Shown here in pieces: positions 1 through 10,382 of a stretch of DNA of 64,000 nucleotides. Position numbers and translations under genes: made by a program. Within the stretch, counting starts at the first letter, position 1. Each line of letters opens with the position of its first letter. The DNA is taken from positions 1 to 64,000 of the forward strand of contig JBBHKE010000023.1 in the NCBI GenBank assembly GCA_037447655.1, read 5' to 3'. The notes below the pieces were generated by a model, which made no database searches, was not told the DNA's origin, and saw nothing but the letters and a program-made list of their open reading frames with translations. This DNA comes from Zygnema cylindricum (lineage: Eukaryota; Streptophyta; Zygnematophyceae; Zygnematales; Zygnemataceae).

Positions 1-118
1 ACTTCTATACTTCTCGCCTCCTTCCCTCTCCCTTTCCCTCACCGTCCCACTCTTATATTCTCCCTATGCCATATCCCTCTCCCCTTCATGTAACTCCCTC
101 CCTCTCTCACTTTTGTAG

Positions 119-717
119 GAGTTTGTTATCGTACCGGGCCTAAAGGTTGGAACGACAAGACGGTCTTCCCTCAATGGATCGCAGAGCCGAGGTCATACCA
201 AGGTGATCGAGATGGGCGAGAAAAGGTTATTTTTGTGGACAATTGTGGCGGTCACAATATGTCCGAGGAGTTGAACGCCGCTTTACTCGCAAAGAGAACA
301 ACCCTCCATTTTTTCCCACCGTGTGCAACACATCTAGTGCAACCCGAAAAATGGTCGGGTAAGCTAATTGGACCCGGGAAACAATTTTTCTTAAAGTTGG
401 CATGCGATTCAATTCGCGAGGTGAATGAAATGAAGGACAATAATGGAATGGGATATGCACGGAAGGCGATGATCTAATGTGGATTGACATTAAAGGATGG
501 GAAATGGGAAGAGAGTATGCTTACGCAAGATTTGCAAGTGATAATCATGAAATGGCGAAACCATTTAAAGGGCGACGAGGTGCCACCTCCTTCGGCTCCC
601 GCACTGGATTTACTCCAACTCCTTTGAGAGGCGGAAATTCAAGAGGATGAAGCTAGTCATGACGCAAAGTTAGAGGACTACACTGATTTTGAGGCACTTT
701 TTAGACAGGTGGATTGA
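119..717 (+). pseudogene. Decayed DDE-superfamily (pogo/jerky-like) transposase fragment
   Basis: One plus-strand frame reads as the C-terminal catalytic part of a DDE-type DNA transposase. The Asp motif VDNCGGHN (from about 235) is followed by the proline-rich PPCATHLVQP motif (about 318-350), the spacing seen in DDE_1 family enzymes. The same frame continues to an acidic tail ending at 715-717 but is interrupted by TAA at 475-477 and a TGA near 625, so the copy is broken. A possible splice acceptor (TTTTGTAG) ends at 118, so more may lie upstream of the window. The expected residues right after LVQP are replaced by unrelated ones, which may mark a small rearrangement. Family placement at superfamily level is fairly sure; function as a transposase is inferred from the motifs. 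Confidence 0.6.
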
Positions 718-1003
718 TTAGAAAAGGTGATAAAATGGATAATGTGCGATACCGAAATTTTTAATAATAGCGTGGATTTGTTTCGCTTTTGTTTTGTAGT
801 TTTATATTGATATGCTGATATTTGTACTTTTCTTTGATTGCAATATCCAGTATACATTGTATTTTTTTCTTTCACATTTAATATTATATATCCCGCTTTG
901 TTTTTTTGTTTTCATATTTTGGGTACGCAAGTTGAATGGCCAAAGTAATGGATGAAATGTAATTGTAGTGATGTTGAAAATACGTATTCCAAAATAAAGT
1001 ATC
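718..1003. other. AT-rich spacer
   Basis: I see no gene or clear repeat here; the sequence is AT-rich with runs of T. Confidence 0.5.
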
Positions 1004-3760
1004 ATGCTGCCATTCAGCGACAACACATTGTCGTCGCCGATTGGTTGAATATGAAATATACTATTCAACGACGACATTGCATCGTCGCTGGATGGCATAA
1101 GTCATAGTATGCCATAAAGATAATAATAGTAAGAGAGACAGATATATAAAGTAAAGAGACCATGTGAGAGGAAAGGACAGAGATTAAAGAAAATGGGATA
1201 GCGACAGATAGGAAACGACAGAACTGGAAATCTCCATTTTTAAGGATGCAAAAAAAAAGCGTGAAGCAAAAAACCAGAAGTCGGGGAATATGAGGACTAG
1301 AGGGACAGAATAGTGTTATTAATATCGATATTAAATAGAGATGGAAAATGAAAAAGAAAAAATCATGGGATGGAGAAATGGGTTCGACCACCTTGTGTTG
1401 ACACGGTGTCGGTGTTGAATGGTGAAAAATGAAAAATGCCATTCAGCACCTAGACATTGACGTCGTTGACTGACAAGATAGAAAAACATACCATTCATAC
1501 CATTCAGCGACGATACATTGTCGTCACTGAGAACCATAGAGAGAGAGACAAAAAAAAGGGAGAATGACGCAAGGAACAAAAATATAACATAAAAATAACG
1601 TGACAAAGACAAAGATAGAAAGACAAAGTGCAACCAAAATAGTTAACAATGGCCAGACACTTCATCGCGCATATCATTTACAACACATGGAAAAAAAACA
1701 CCAGAACACCCCTGATTGCAACAACATCAAAATGAATTACAATTATAAAATTATTATAATAATACACTTGGAAATAAATTCATTCCCTTTCGCATGAAAA
1801 TCATAAAAAAAAACTCCCTAAAATAATTACGATACAAACAACCAAATACCTATTTTTAAAACGTAAATAAATTATTCTTCTACATGAACGAAAAGTACAT
1901 CGCCCATAAAAAATTATCCTTTGTAACAAATGGTTATGTAATATCCTTCTCGAACTCATGCAAAAATTTGTTTCGAAGTCATAATATCAAATGGAGTAAA
2001 CAAAACTCGATGACATTCCCACAACCCATCCGTGTTTTCCTCCATCACAATCATCTCACTGAATGAACTCTCGTGCCTACAACAAAGAAATAAATACAAC
2101 AATGGAGTTAGTCAACAAAATTACTGACACTAACGTGTAATTTTAGTAGGCGACTAAATGACAGAGGGAGAAAAGAAAAGAGAAATCACAAGTTATGACT
2201 GTAGGAAAAGGAAATGGGAGAGGAAGAGGAAGATGGAGATTTAGAATGTACGACAATCTCAATAGGAGAGGGAGTGGAAGAGGGAGAGAGGGAGGGAGAT
2301 ACTGCGGCAGATTTAAAGAGTGAGAGAGAGAGGGAGAGTGAGTAGGGAAGGGATAGTGAAAGAGTGAGGGAGGGACAACAGCAGATAGAGGGAGGGGGGA
2401 GAGGGAGAGGGAGACGGGGAGAGAGTGAGTGCGACAGACTGACAAAAAAAATTAGAGAAAGGGAGAGGGAACGATAGCAGAAAGTAAAAAAGGGAGGAGA
2501 GGGAGAGGGGAGGGAAAGCGCGACAGATCGAGAGGGTAAGAAAGAGAGAGGTTAGGATAGTGAAACATGCCATTGAGGATCGAGACATTCATGTCGTTGA
2601 CTTTCAGGATACAAAAACATACCATTCAGCGACGATACAATCTCGTCGCTAAATACCATAAGGGAGAGAAAGAAACCAAAAAAATATGAGAGTTAAAAGA
2701 GGTATAAAAAAAGTTAAATGAAGATAGTTTGACAACTAAAAATGGAGAGGGCGAGATAGCGACAGATCGAGGGATTAGGAAGAGAGAGAGGAAGAGGGGG
2801 AGAGAGATAGTGCAGCTGATCGAGAATATTAAGAGAGGAGAAGGGGGAGAGGGAGAGGGAGGAAGAAAAAAGGGAAAGGAAAAGGAAAGAGAGAGGGAGA
2901 GATAGCGACACATAGAGGGAGGGGGAGAGGAAGAGGGAAAGGGGGAGAGAGCGAGTGCGGCATACTGAGAGAAAAAATAAGAGAGGGAGAGGGAAAAGGA
3001 GAGCGAGAGATAGGGACAAATCAAGAGAGGGAAGAGAGGGAAGAGAGGGAAAGGGAGAAGGGGAGGGTGAGAGAGAGCGACAGATCTAGAGGGTAGGTGG
3101 GAGAGGGGAGGAGAGGGAAACATGCCATTCAGCACTGAGACATTGACGTCGTTGATTGGCAAACCCTAAAAACATACCATCCAGCGACGATACAATCTCG
3201 TCGCTGAGTACCATAATCGAGAGAGAGAGACAAAAAAATAGAGAGTTAAATGAGATATACAAAAAAAGTAGAATGAAGATAGTTAGACAACTAAAAATAG
3301 AGAGGGCGAGATAGCGGCAGATCGAGGGATTGAGAAGAGGGAGAGGAAGAGGGGGAGAGAGAGATAGTGCGGCAGATCGAGAGTATGAAGAGAGGAGGAA
3401 GGGTGAGAGGGAGAGAGAGGGAGAGACAGAAACAAAGGGATAGGGATAGAGAAAGGGAGAGTTAGGGACAGATAGAGGGAGGGGGGAGAGGGAGAGGTTG
3501 AGGGGGAGAGAGCGAGTGTTGCAAACTGAGAGAAAATATTAGAGAGGGGGAGGGAAAGGGAGAGGAAGAGAATGCGGCTTGTCGAGAGAGGGAGGGAGAG
3601 AGGGCGACAGATCGAGAGTGTGAGAGGGAGAGGTTTAGGAGGAGAGAGATAGTGCGGCAGATCGAGAGGGTGAAGAGAAGAGGGAGGGGGAAAGGAAGAG
3701 GGAGAGGGAGAGGGCGAGGAAGAAGAGTGGGAAAGGGAGAGGGAGAGAGAGAGAGAAAGG
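1004..3760. repeat. GA-rich macro-repeat (~550 bp period) with embedded hairpins
   Basis: The plus strand is extremely purine-rich (GGGAGA-type) from about 2150 to 3760. Short hairpin-forming units recur in pairs: a type with ACATTGACGTCGTTG (1438, 2571, 3121) followed about 50 bp later by a type with CAGCGACGATACA and its complement TCGTCGCTG (1495, 2620, 3175). The 2571 and 3121 pairs are 550 bp apart and are followed by the same tail (AGTTAAA, then GACAACTAAAAAT, then GCGAGATAGCG). The 1438 pair is about two periods upstream. This looks like a decayed satellite or tandem array. Open reading frames across it are compositional only. Confidence 0.65.
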
Positions 3761-5035
3761 GAGAAGGAAAAAGATAGGGGATGGAGGTTTATTAAGAGGG
3801 AGAGAGAGAGGTAGAGGGAGATAGCAACGAGGAGGGGGAGAAAATTTAAAAAAACCCACCAAAAAAAAGGGGGAGTTCAACATAGGTACGCTCGGGAGAA
3901 AAGGGAGGGGGAAAAAGGGGCGGAGGCAGTGTAGAGGGACCCTAAAGGACGCCACACCTAACGAGGGAGAAGGAGACGCCACATGCGACCACGAATCCAT
4001 AGAAGCGAAATGTACACGGCGACGATATTTTTACCGGCCTCCTCATGAAACGAATGGAATCTGTTTGTTTGCCTAAATGACGGCATAACGTCAAATACCT
4101 AAAAAAAAATAAAAAATGGTGAGATGTGATTCGTCGAAAAAATATCCATTTTTTCTGTGGATAGTCCACATTTGGCGTTACTTCGACACAAGTATCACCA
4201 ACGCCAAATGTTATATTATTATTCTATTTATTTTAACCCATTCATTGTAATTTGTGGTACATTTATCAATTGGACCCCTTATTAACATATACATTAATTC
4301 TAATTCATGATAAAATAACATTTAAACACCATATTAGAATAAACATTTATGGTAATTATTTTCGTTTGCACCGAAACGGGATACACATTGACACTAATTG
4401 GACACAAAACATGTTAAGAGTTTATATAAACTGAACAGCAAAACATCACATGAAGTAAGAGTTCGCGCTTTCAAGACTTTGTATGTGGGCGTGAAACTAC
4501 ACACAGTTCACTTCTTTAACTGTATTTCGCAACTCCCCACATGCGAACATATTTTCTATTCACATTGTAAAAGAGGCGATTGTAAGGGAATGTGTGTGAA
4601 GTTATTTTTTGGCGACGAGGTTGGACCCATTTATTTAGCACACGTTCCTATGCGTGCGCGTATAATTTATAATTTCATTTTAAAAATTTCAAGTCAAAAT
4701 GTACGTATATGTACAGTCTAACATAGACCGTACACCACACTAATTATATATTAATGTACTTTCGGTCTTCACGCTATTTTGTACGGTTACTTCAGTTAAC
4801 GTCACGGATAATTGAAAATCATGTGTACTAATTGCGGAGAAAAATCAAAATTTTAAGAACCCAAAGTAGGGACTAACACTAATAACGATGCGCGGTGTAG
4901 AAACCGGGTTGATTGGGGGTGGACTTCCATTAGCGAAAGAGTGGGGTTTTTTACAGAAGGCCCTACCGTTTCGTACAGATTCGTACAATTTTTTTTTTCA
5001 ATGAAAACAACATTACAAAGAATTGTCCAAGGTTA
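3761..5035. other. Gene-free sequence with transposon remnants
   Basis: No coding region is supported. Around 4865-4895 there is one terminus of the TIR family described at 7616-7827 (CACTAATAACGATGCGCGGTG). A stretch at about 4625-4740 is related in reverse orientation to 29620-29700 inside another TIR element, so older copies of that family probably lie here. Confidence 0.45.
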
Positions 5036-5260
5036 TAGGCGTAATTTAGGACCATCGGATTCAATTATACTTTTTATCTGAGATGGCACGTCACCAACCC
5101 TACAGTTTGTTATGACCATGCACAGGGAGGACAGTTCTCGAATATTGAACATGTAAAAATAGGCAGCGTGGAAAAGGTCAAAAAAATCCACGAGGAGCTC
5201 GCGCATATGTGCATACACGTCGCAAGGGCCATGTGCCTTCCGCCAGGGTGGATGCGAATC
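5036..5260 (+). repeat. Dispersed repeat, copy 1 (partner at 10965-11200)
   Basis: This stretch and 10965-11200 share a diverged colinear block: GGAAAAG then ATCCACGA, ACACGTCGCA, CATGTGCC and CCAGGG(T/A)GGATGC in the same order and spacing. No coding capacity or terminal structure was seen. A common transposable element is likely, but its class is unknown. Confidence 0.45.
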
Positions 5261-5324
5261 TGCATAAATTATCCCGTCACGCTCCCACTGTCAAAGTTTG
5301 CCGCCGCCTTTTTGTCGTTGCGTT

Positions 5325-6322
5325 TGCAATTCAGTGTCCCCCATTTGGACTGCAAAATTCAGGAAGCCTCTAGGTAGTTTTTGACTAACCTACTTTCAAC
5401 TAGGACAGCTGCAACCCAAGCAGACAAATAGACAAACTCACTACACCCTTGTGCAACCTAGACTCCTCTGATTCCACAGCAAAAAGAATCACTGAAAAAC
5501 GCCCAACCAGGCGATAAATTATGAAGAAGCAAAGATGCCAATATTTATACAAGCTTGTTGGGAGAGAGGCGGCTACCTCCTCAATCCTCTAAGTCCTAAA
5601 CGCCTCTCACAACCTATATCTACTGATGTTCGAACATCAGAAGACTGTACAGTACAAAAAGGTACTAGGGCCGGTGTACTTTCTGTACAGCCTGTGTACG
5701 ACAAGGCCATGGAATGGACGTATGTCCTCTTCGAAATCGTCCTCATGTTCTCCGGGATATCCTCTTCTCAATGATACCTTGCCATGTGTTGCCACGTCAT
5801 GTCACGTCCAAAAACTGCCAAGGCGACCATTCCTAGATCTCGACAATGATGTGGACCGTCGGATCAAAACCGGCTTTAAATGCTCGTCGTTAAAAACAAA
5901 TGTCTGGTACATTTGTTTCGTGCGTACTAAAACTCAACTAGTTTCTATGTCCTTAATTTGTTATTTATGTTAATCAGATTAATGATCTTGCTAATGTTTA
6001 AGTAGAAACCAAACCCTATGTATCCTTACGGACTACTACGACAGACCGGTAAGAGCTGACGGCTACTCCTCGCTCTGTCGGTCGGAGGTTCGAGTCCTGC
6101 AGGACTCAACCTTTTTGTTAAGAGTGACTTAGGTCACTCTTTAGTCTTGCCTATGGAGGTGAGGCAGCCATGGCTCCATCGCCCTCTCTCTCCTTCAGTG
6201 ACTACAACAAATATGGGGGCTAGAGAGAGAAGGTAGAGGCAGGCTGCCAATGCTTTTTCTTTTAGCTAATTTAACCAATTAAGACCTAAAAAATACCTCC
6301 CCTAAATCTAGTGATTTTAACA
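5325..6322 (-). repeat. Solo LTR of the minus-strand copia family
   Basis: A 998-bp sequence with TGCAATT at one end and TTTTAACA at the other is flanked on both sides by the perfect 5-bp duplication GCGTT (5320-5324 and 6323-6327), the hallmark of LTR-element integration. It is colinear with the LTR at 52814-53814, which sets its orientation as minus. There is no internal region, so it is a solo LTR left by LTR-LTR recombination. It contains TATTTATA (5542-5549; TATAAATA on the element strand), a probable promoter box. A tRNA-like segment with a B-box match (GGTTCGAGTCC, near 6088-6100) lies antisense to the element. Confidence 0.85.
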
Positions 6323-7615
6323 GCGTTTTGAAATTTTGGGTAGTACATTTAATGCCCTCTGTATAAGGCATTAATTACCTCCGCTGGTACAAATATTTCC
6401 TCCGCTGGTACATATATATATCCTCTGTTGGAACAGTTGTTACGTTAAAAATTTGCAATCTAAGATTCTTTTAAGATTTTAAGCATCTAATATTAACCTA
6501 CGTGCTACCAACAAAAATGAGCCACGCAAATAAAAAGTGATTTACTGACGCGACCTACTGGAAGGCACTCCCTTTAGCACAAATTCTCGTACAATTACTG
6601 AGACGCCTAATGGAAGTCCACCTTGAGTGGATGTTCCATCACGTAGATTCCACCCTAGGTCGATGTTCCATCACATAGAGTTTGTAAGCCACGTGTTCTA
6701 AATTGACTGGCGCCACGCAAGTTACAATCTGATATTGAATATCTTTAAGATTTTTAGCACCGACAAACTTAACTTCAAATCTCGACTTGCGTATCATGTA
6801 ACTGCGTACGAAGTAATCATACGACAAAAATATTTTACTTTTTGCAGACGCCAATCTGTACGTCAGCTCATTTTTTAGGGTTTTAGTTTTCAAACATAAC
6901 GAAAATCCTTTGAGAGAGATAGTGTGATCAACAAAAGTTACTGAAAATAGCACGACAAGGGAATGTTACGAAAATTTGTTTTTGTTTTCGGCTGTATTTT
7001 GGAAAGTTCGTGTCATGTGCAAATCTTAAGATTTTTAGTTGGTTGTCCATCATGACACGTAGCTTAATCGTCTAGCGTGTCACGATTTTATTTTCTGTAT
7101 CTGCCAACCCACCTCCTCGAGGTGGGTTAACAGTTACAAAAAAAAATGAAGCGAACTCCTCGCAGTTGAACATCTGACGACTAGTATTACCTCTAAGACC
7201 TTTGGAGAGTATCGACAATATTCTCTGTAATGTTTTTTTTCTTATAAAAACAAAATAGGCGGTGCGATTTGGTATGGAGGGTCGCGGATTTCTGTAAACT
7301 ACGCCACTTTTTGCCTGATGGAACGTCACCCTAAGTTTCGTGGTGTACAGTGATGTACAATACAGTATAGTACAGTATCGTATCGGCCACCAATAATATC
7401 GCCAATTACATTTTTGGTAGATCATAATACTAAATAAGATCAATACCCGCTACTTATCAAGCTCGAATATAAGTTTTGCCGATTTTAGCCGTGTCCTTCG
7501 ATTACAAACCGATATTATGCTTTTTAATCTTACTTCTTTTAGATGTACGACATGACAGAATTTCCGTACACCGACTGCATATCGCCAATCCTGTTTGTTT
7601 ATCACGATGCACTGT
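6323..7615. other. Gene-free sequence with decayed dispersed repeats
   Basis: No gene is supported. The part 6515-6625 (GCCACGCAAATAAAA, TTACTGAC, TACTGAGAC, CGCCTAATGGAA) is colinear with 11425-11535, a second anonymous dispersed repeat pair. The rest is AT-rich. Confidence 0.45.
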
Positions 7616-7827
7616 ACACCGCGGATCGCTATTAGCGTTAACAAATATTTAGTGTTAAACAACAATTAGTGTGATTAACGCTAATTGGGAATTTGGGGAT
7701 TTTCAAGGAAATGAGTCACTCTAATTTGGGTTTTAGAGTTTTACTAATCACTCTATTTAAGAATTAGGGTTAAAATTTTGGGGCGCCGCATTAGCGGGAT
7801 TAACGCTAATAGCAATTCGCGATGTAG
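7616..7827. repeat. Short TIR element (MITE-like)
   Basis: The left end (CACCGCGGATCGCTATTAGC) and right end (GCTAATAGCAATTCGCGATG) are near-complementary inverted termini of an element of about 210 bp with no coding capacity. Related ends recur at 10180-10382, 29457-29990 and as single termini at about 4870, 8280, 12815 and 13790. Confidence 0.6.
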
Positions 7828-7948
7828 TGAAGTTTTGGCCCACTTAGTAAACCTATTTCGCCTAGTCAAAGCTCTTTTTTCTCGTCACATACTTTTCCTA
7901 TTTTCGATCGTGACGTCACGATTAAAAGGTAAAGAACATTACAGTACA

Positions 7949-8166
7949 ACGTGTATCGCTATTAGTGTTAATAATTTTTTCGCCGCTTAAAACATTTTTT
8001 CTCCGTACACACCTATTCGATTTTCACATGGAGACCGCCAATCGGAATGTGGGAATCTTGGTTTTCAATCGCAACCGTCAGATCCATAATCCGACAGGCG
8101 TGTACGAAGAAAAGATGTTTTAAGCGGCAAAAAAAACATTAACACTAATAGCGATACACGGTGTAC
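7949..8166. repeat. Hairpin MITE family 1, copy 1
   Basis: The copy is palindromic over most of its length. TATCGCTATTAGTGTTAA plus GCTTAAAACAT at the left are mirrored by GATGTTTTAAGC and AACACTAATAGCGATA at the right, and an inner arm pair of about 20 bp is centred near 8065. Four more copies lie at 9983-10190, 14692-14893, 40672-40885 and 63205-63412. Non-autonomous DNA transposon status is inferred. Confidence 0.75.
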
Positions 8167-9324
8167 TATATTGTACTGTTTTGTATTATAGTGTACTGTA
8201 CCTTTGGACTGCTTGCTGCAGAAAAAAATCCAGCAGTCCGTCACATTATGAATGCCAGAAAAATGTTTTAACTCTAATGACGATGGGCGGTGTACTGTAG
8301 CTTGACTTAATTTTTGTACTTTTTACGGAATATCAAATTTTTTGTGTACTCAAATAACTCATGGCGTTTCATTAACATCTTCCTCTCAAACATAGTTCAT
8401 TACAGTTTAAATATTGTAATATATTGACAAAATTACAGTCAAACTCTGTTTGCGAAAGCCACGTGGGAAACGTCACAACGAATGAGGAGAATTGCGTGAT
8501 TGTTCACAGACACGTGGAAAATCTCCAAAATGTGGATTTTTTTTTAAATCTTCTCCAAAATGGTCATAACTGTACATTATTTGTACACTTTATGGCCCTA
8601 AAATTATATATCTTTTGTCGTGTAGGTCACCTAACCTGATAGCCTATTCCCACCGGAGCATTTCCCATTCCGATGATTTTCCGAATTAGATAATAATACG
8701 AAACTTATAAAATCCTTTGTACGTGCGAAACTTTCTTTCTATTTGTCGGTCGGCGATCCTTTCATTCGTGGCCTATTCCACCGGAAAAAAAATCACTTCC
8801 GCAACAGACGGACGTTGTAATAATGTACGGCTTTCTATGAAAAACTGTACAAACGAGCTTCCTCAAAATATTGTCGGACGTTGAAGTGGGGTTAAAGTCG
8901 CGTATTTTCGCCAAAAAGTTGACGTAGCCAAAACAACATCCGTACCACTAGTTCATTATACTCGCAAAAAAACTACGTGACTTTGAACCATCGTCGTCGT
9001 CCTTCGAACATTGAATACTGCAGGTTTGTTTTCGCGCCTATGTTTGATGACGTCGAAGCGTGTACGTTTTCCGATGAGTTTTTGGAAAATAAAATGCACC
9101 GGTGGGAAGAGGCTATGACACAATGTTTTACGACTTCAAGTCTACGATTGCTGTACTTTAAAGCTAAAGCACAGAACAAAACTATACCTTCACTTTGTCC
9201 TTTTTGCGCCAGCACAAACATCCAGGCGATATCTCCGAACTCACGCTAGCATCTTCTGACACTATTTCTCGTCGGTCAAACCTTTCTGCCCAACCATCGT
9301 AATTGTACGGCAATCTCTCCGGAT
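8167..9324. other. No supported gene
   Basis: One open frame of 90 codons (8977-9249, plus) shows no recognisable motif and has an equally long frame on the other strand, so I do not call it. Near 8265-8290 there is a lone terminus of the TIR family seen at 7616-7827. Confidence 0.4.
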
Positions 9325-9630
9325 CATAGTTCAAAAGTAGGCGTTTTTATGGTAGGCCTTTGGTCGACGCCTTTATCGTAAGTTGTGTTATGGGGTTTTC
9401 ATGTGATCTTCTTAGATCGCTACTTTGATCAGCAGCTGTCCGATTGTCCAAATGTGACGCTGTGAATAAAAAATTTCGGTTTGAATGTGTTAATTTGTCC
9501 AATTTTTGGTAGGAATGTTTTAATTGGTCTGAATAGGTCAGAATACAATATGGGTCTTAAGGTCATATTGTATGTTTTGCATACAATTGGCATATTGTAT
9601 GGGCCTACTTTCACCTACTTTTGAACTATG
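9325..9630. mobile_element. hAT-like MITE with perfect 8-bp target duplication
   Basis: Inverted termini CATAGTTCAAAAGTAGG and CCTACTTTTGAACTATG bound a 306-bp non-coding element. The flanks carry the same 8-bp duplication CTCCGGAT (9317-9324 and 9631-9638). Eight-base duplications are typical of the hAT superfamily, so a hAT-derived MITE is the best reading. A second copy lies at 13112-13570. Confidence 0.82.
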
Positions 9631-9982
9631 CTCCGGATATAGTAGAATATGTACACGTGTAAGGCTACCGTACAGTATCCACACCCTTATGAACTTCAAT
9701 TAATTAGGGTTTGGACTTCTGGTCTAATTTGAACTACCTTACCGTATTCTTATTAGAAAACAAAAGTGCGACCGACATATTAATATTAATACTGATAACA
9801 TTTCGCACGAAACTAAAAGTATAGTGCAGCTTCCATGTAAGTACAAAACTGTACAATCCAGTAAAGTGAGAAAACTGAAAAACTGTATTGTTTTTATTTT
9901 AACCAGTTCTATGTAGCTGTTTCCACTTTTTCCTGTTTCATCGCCATGCCCTATCACGATTTACATTTTTGGAAGGTAATTA

Positions 9983-10190
9983 CACCGTGAATCGCTATTA
10001 GGTTTAATGTTTTTTCCGCCACTTAAAACATCTTTTCTCCGTACACGCTTGTCCGATTTTCAATTTGAGACTACCAATCGGAAGTTGGGAATCTTACCTT
10101 TCAATCGCAACCGTCAGATTCACAATCTGACATATGTGTACGGATAAAAGATGTTTTAAGTGGAAAAAATATTAACACTACACCATGAAT
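9983..10190. repeat. Hairpin MITE family 1, copy 2
   Basis: It has the same palindromic layout as the copy at 7949-8166, with CACTTAAAACATCTTTTCTC and its mirror GATGTTTTAAGTG. Its right terminus abuts the next TIR element, so the two probably inserted side by side or one inside the end of the other. Confidence 0.7.
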
Positions 10191-10382
10191 CGTTATTAGC
10201 GTAAAAAAAAAATTAGTGTAAAGAAAAAATTAGCGTCATTCATTCTAGTTTAGTGCCAAGAGACGTGGCAGATTATAGTCCACGTCCTTAAATAGTGTAA
10301 TTTATTATATTTAAGGTATCAATGTCAAAAATTTGGGGTGCCGAAATAGCGTACATAAGGCTAATAACGATTCACGGTGTAG
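10180..10382. repeat. Short TIR element (related to 7616-7827)
   Basis: The left end CACCATGAATCGTTATTAGC and right end GCTAATAACGATTCACGGTG are inverted with few mismatches. The interior is AT-rich and non-coding. Confidence 0.6.

Noticed and set aside
6041-6110. A tRNA gene
   Set aside because: The B box is good, but the acceptor stem does not close and the segment lies inside an LTR that recurs elsewhere, so it is a tRNA-like module, not a gene.
8977-9249. A 90-codon plus-strand open frame
   Set aside because: No recognised domain, overlapping open frame on the other strand, and no splice or start context.
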